24,284 bases of DNA from Eggerthella sp. CAG:368. GTDB taxonomy: Bacteria; Actinomycetota; Coriobacteriia; Coriobacteriales; Eggerthellaceae. Both the position numbers and the translations under genes were made by a program. Where the stretch lies: positions 1 through 24,284 of the forward strand of contig FR895477.1 of the NCBI GenBank assembly GCA_000434775.1, written 5' to 3'. The notes beneath the pieces are model-generated. The model was not told where the DNA came from, made no database searches, and saw only the letters and a program-made list of their open reading frames with translations. This document shows, one piece after another, positions 22,393-24,284 of this stretch; position 1 is the first letter of the stretch; every line of letters begins with the position of its first letter.

Positions 22393-23628
22393 ATGAATAT
22401 GAAGCCCGAGCAGCTCGAGCAAATTAAAGAGCAATTTAAGACCTTGAAAGAGCGTTCATCGTTCTATGCGAGAAAGTTTGAAGGAATTGATTTGAGCGAT
22501 GTGCAGTCGCAGGAAGATTTCCAGAAGCTACCATTTTCTGAAAAAGCGGACTTGCGCGAGGTGTACCCGTTAGGACTCGCTGCAGTTCCTGAAGAAAAAA
22601 TTGTTCGCATTCATTCGTCTTCGGGTACTACGGGTATACCTGTCATTATTCCTTATACTCAAAAAGATGTTACTGATTGGGCAATTCAGTTTGCTCGCTG
22701 CTATGAAGTTGCAGGCATTACCAACAAAGACCGCATTCATATAACGCCCGGCTATGGGTTATGGACGGCGGGTATTGGGTTCCAGCTAGGTGCGGAGCGC
22801 CTAGGTGCAATGGCGGTACCGATGGGTCCGGGTAATACGGAAAAGCAACTTCGCTTCATGAAGGATATGAAAACCACAGTTTTATGCGCAACCAGCTCTT
22901 ATGCCTTATTGCTTGCGGAAGAAATTGCAGCACGTGGTGTTCGTGATGAACTTGCCTTACGTAAAGGCGTTATTGGGTCTGAGCGTTGGGGCGAAAAGAT
23001 GCGCAATCGTATTCAGGACGAGCTGGGCATTGAAATCTATGACATTTATGGCTTGACCGAAATTTATGGTCCAGGCATTGGTATTTCCTGCGCTGAGCAT
23101 CATGGCATGCATATTTGGGATGACTACGTATATATCGAAGTTGTTGACCCGGTAACAGGCAAGCCTTTGCCAGACGGCGAAATTGGCGAGCTTGTTTTAA
23201 CTACCTTGCAAAAGGAAGGCGCGCCCCTTATTCGTTATCGTACGCATGATTTGACGCGCATTATTCCAGGTGATTGTGCCTGTGGAATGCATCATCCGCG
23301 CATTGATACCTTGGTTGGTCGCACTGATGACATGTTTAAGGTTAAGGGTGTTAACATGTTCCCTGCTCAGGTTGAAGAAGTTATTGCGGTAACTTCGGGT
23401 GCTTCTTCTGAGTATCAGGTAATGATTGAACACATTATGGGACGCGATGTTCTTACGGTATTGTTTGAAACTGAGCTAACGGGCGAAGATAAAGCTCGCT
23501 GTGAAGAAGAGCTGGCCATGATCTTCAAAGGTAAAATTGGCTGCACTCCTGACGCTAAGGGTGTTCCTCTGGGTGAATTGCCTCGTTCTGAAAAGAAAAC
23601 GCAGCGTATTTTTGATAGTCGCTATTAG
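22393..23628 (+). CDS. paaK: Phenylacetate-CoA ligase family protein
   Basis: A 411-residue adenylate-forming ligase of the PaaK type, which turns an aryl acetate plus ATP and CoA into the aryl-acetyl-CoA. The AMP-binding loop is HSSSGTTGIPV (74-84). The acyl-adenylate region has YDIYGLTEIYGPG, then LIRYRTHDLT and VGRTDDMFKVKGVNMFPAQVEEV, and the C-terminal swinging domain ends with LPRSEKKTQRIFD, whose Lys pair includes the catalytic lysine. It is near the length of the short anaerobe/archaeal form. GAAAGGA precedes the ATG. Next to iorAB it can interconvert indoleacetate or phenylacetate with its CoA ester; run backwards it would make ATP from the ester. That direction is inference. Confidence 0.93.
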   Translation: MNMKPEQLEQIKEQFKTLKERSSFYARKFEGIDLSDVQSQEDFQKLPFSEKADLREVYPLGLAAVPEEKIVRIHSSSGTTGIPVIIPYTQKDVTDWAIQFARCYEVAGITNKDRIHITPGYGLWTAGIGFQLGAERLGAMAVPMGPGNTEKQLRFMKDMKTTVLCATSSYALLLAEEIAARGVRDELALRKGVIGSERWGEKMRNRIQDELGIEIYDIYGLTEIYGPGIGISCAEHHGMHIWDDYVYIEVVDPVTGKPLPDGEIGELVLTTLQKEGAPLIRYRTHDLTRIIPGDCACGMHHPRIDTLVGRTDDMFKVKGVNMFPAQVEEVIAVTSGASSEYQVMIEHIMGRDVLTVLFETELTGEDKARCEEELAMIFKGKIGCTPDAKGVPLGELPRSEKKTQRIFDSRY

Positions 23629-23799
23629 TTGCCATTGATAATAGACTGCAGTCCGTCCCTTTAAGGCGCTCCCGCTCGGATAAATGCCTTAGGCGGAAAT
23701 ACACTCAATGTTAGAGATGAGAGTGAGACAATTTGGCCAGGTAGAGGTATCTCACAGGCAGGAATGGTCTGCTCCAGCGAGCACAGCGACAGAAGAACT
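23629..23799 (+). promoter_or_regulatory. Possible structured leader of the EamA transporter gene
   Basis: Two perfect but widely looped pairings can form: TAAGGC (23662-23667) with GCCTTA (23686-23691), and GTGAGA (23723-23728) with TCTCAC (23750-23755). No intrinsic terminator for paaK is visible. I do not recognise a known riboswitch here. Confidence 0.25.
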
Positions 23800-24284
23800 A
23801 TGGCTGAATCAGAACTTACTAAAGAGAGTCTTTCTCAAATCACGCCGCGCAAACACAATGTGCGTGGCGTGATTTTTGCTTTATGTGGGGGTATTGGCTG
23901 GGGTTTTTCGGGGGCTTGCGCTCAAAACCTGTTTGATGGGTATGGACTTGATCCGTTATGGATTTCTTCGGTGCGTATGCTCTTCGCGGGGCTGCTTCTT
24001 TGCGTGTTTGCCTTGATAGTAAAACGTGGTGCATTTTTGCGCCTGTGGCGCTCTCCGAAAGATCTTGTTTGGTTGTTTGTGGTAGCAATAGCTGGACTAG
24101 CGTTTTGCCAGATTACCTATCTGTTTGCTATTAAGTATTCCAATGCAGGAACAGCAACGGTAATTCAATATATTGCTCCCGTCATGATCGTGCTCTTTCT
24201 TTGCTTTAAAGGTGGGCGTGCTCCTTTGGCTAAGGAAGTGCTTGCTATGTTTCTTGTGGCGGGGGGTACTTTCCTTTTAGCTAC
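23800..24284 (+). CDS. EamA/DMT-family transporter, cut by window end
   Basis: The first 161 residues of an open frame that runs off the window. After a polar N terminus of about 20 residues, membrane segments begin at VRGVIFALCGGIGWGFSGACAQNL, then WISSVRMLFAGLLLCVFALIVK, VWLFVVAIAGLAFCQITYLFAIKYSNAGTATVIQYIAPVMIVLFLCF and EVLAMFLVAGGTFLLA. The pattern AIKYSNAGTATVIQYIAPV is typical of the first EamA half-domain in drug/metabolite exporters such as RhaT/YdcZ-like proteins. The start is ATG 23800 with GACAGAAGAA before it, a weak site. The substrate is unknown; amino acid or metabolite export is the family norm. Confidence 0.88.
   Translation, partial: MAESELTKESLSQITPRKHNVRGVIFALCGGIGWGFSGACAQNLFDGYGLDPLWISSVRMLFAGLLLCVFALIVKRGAFLRLWRSPKDLVWLFVVAIAGLAFCQITYLFAIKYSNAGTATVIQYIAPVMIVLFLCFKGGRAPLAKEVLAMFLVAGGTFLLA

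Noticed and set aside
1..24284. Prophage, insertion sequence, tRNA or rRNA
   Set aside because: No transposase, integrase, phage structural gene, cloverleaf or rRNA segment was seen on either strand.

Overview
The window is a densely packed bacterial chromosome segment of moderate GC with no rRNA, tRNA, CRISPR array or insertion sequence that I can see. Start codons are mixed (ATG, GTG and several TTG), and Shine-Dalgarno sites are of the AGGAGG type. The gene set points to a strict or facultative anaerobe that uses peptides and amino acids: CstA, a FeoA-FeoB fusion, class I Hcp, IorAB and a PaaK-type ligase. This composition suggests Actinomycetota, class Coriobacteriia (for example the Cryptobacterium/Eggerthella or Atopobium side). 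That placement is inference from gene content and protein character, not from a marker search.

Layout, left to right. 1-413 holds no gene I trust. 414-2751 (minus) is a two-gene unit of an uncharacterised conserved protein followed by the CstA peptide/pyruvate-type carrier. 3003-3938 (minus) and 4215-5495 (plus) are a divergent methionine pair: a MetA with the Glu111 signature of acetyl-CoA users, and the matching O-acetylhomoserine sulfhydrylase. 5543-7645 has two convergent family 2 glycosyltransferases. 8116-9300 is a WecA/TagO-type polyprenyl-phosphate sugar-1-phosphate transferase. 9456-10247 is a CoaX-like protein that has lost two conserved aspartates. 10352-12715 is the FeoA-FeoB fusion. 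13228-14057 is the rplM-rpsI ribosomal operon behind a strong promoter and a structured leader. 14269-15003 (minus) is a Crp/Fnr-type regulator divergent from hcp (15189-16883). 17117-17769 is a VapBC-type toxin-antitoxin pair with an elaborate operator. 17876-18769 is a HAD phosphatase with an odd N-terminal extension. 18824-19261 is purE, frameshifted near its 3' end by a 22-bp tandem duplication. 19343-21938 is iorAB, followed by a terminator, two tiny membrane-type reading frames and a PaaK-type ligase (22393-23628). The window ends inside an EamA-type transporter.

Functional picture. MetA and MetY together make homocysteine from homoserine, acetyl-CoA and sulfide. CstA could import peptides or pyruvate. 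IorAB and the PaaK-type ligase fit oxidation of aromatic 2-oxo acids to aryl-acetyl-CoA, or the reverse. FeoB imports ferrous iron under anaerobiosis, and Hcp with its Crp-like neighbour fits nitrosative stress defence. The glycosyltransferases and the WecA-like enzyme belong to cell-envelope polysaccharide synthesis.

Most interesting points: the slippage-type duplication that truncates PurE; the CoaX homologue lacking catalytic-site aspartates; a 105-nt inverted-repeat-closed RNA-like element at 7812-7916; a structured 5' leader of rplM; a tiny single-span membrane ORF after the iorB terminator; and several long perfect hairpins without U-tracts at gene ends. I found no obviously new multi-gene system.
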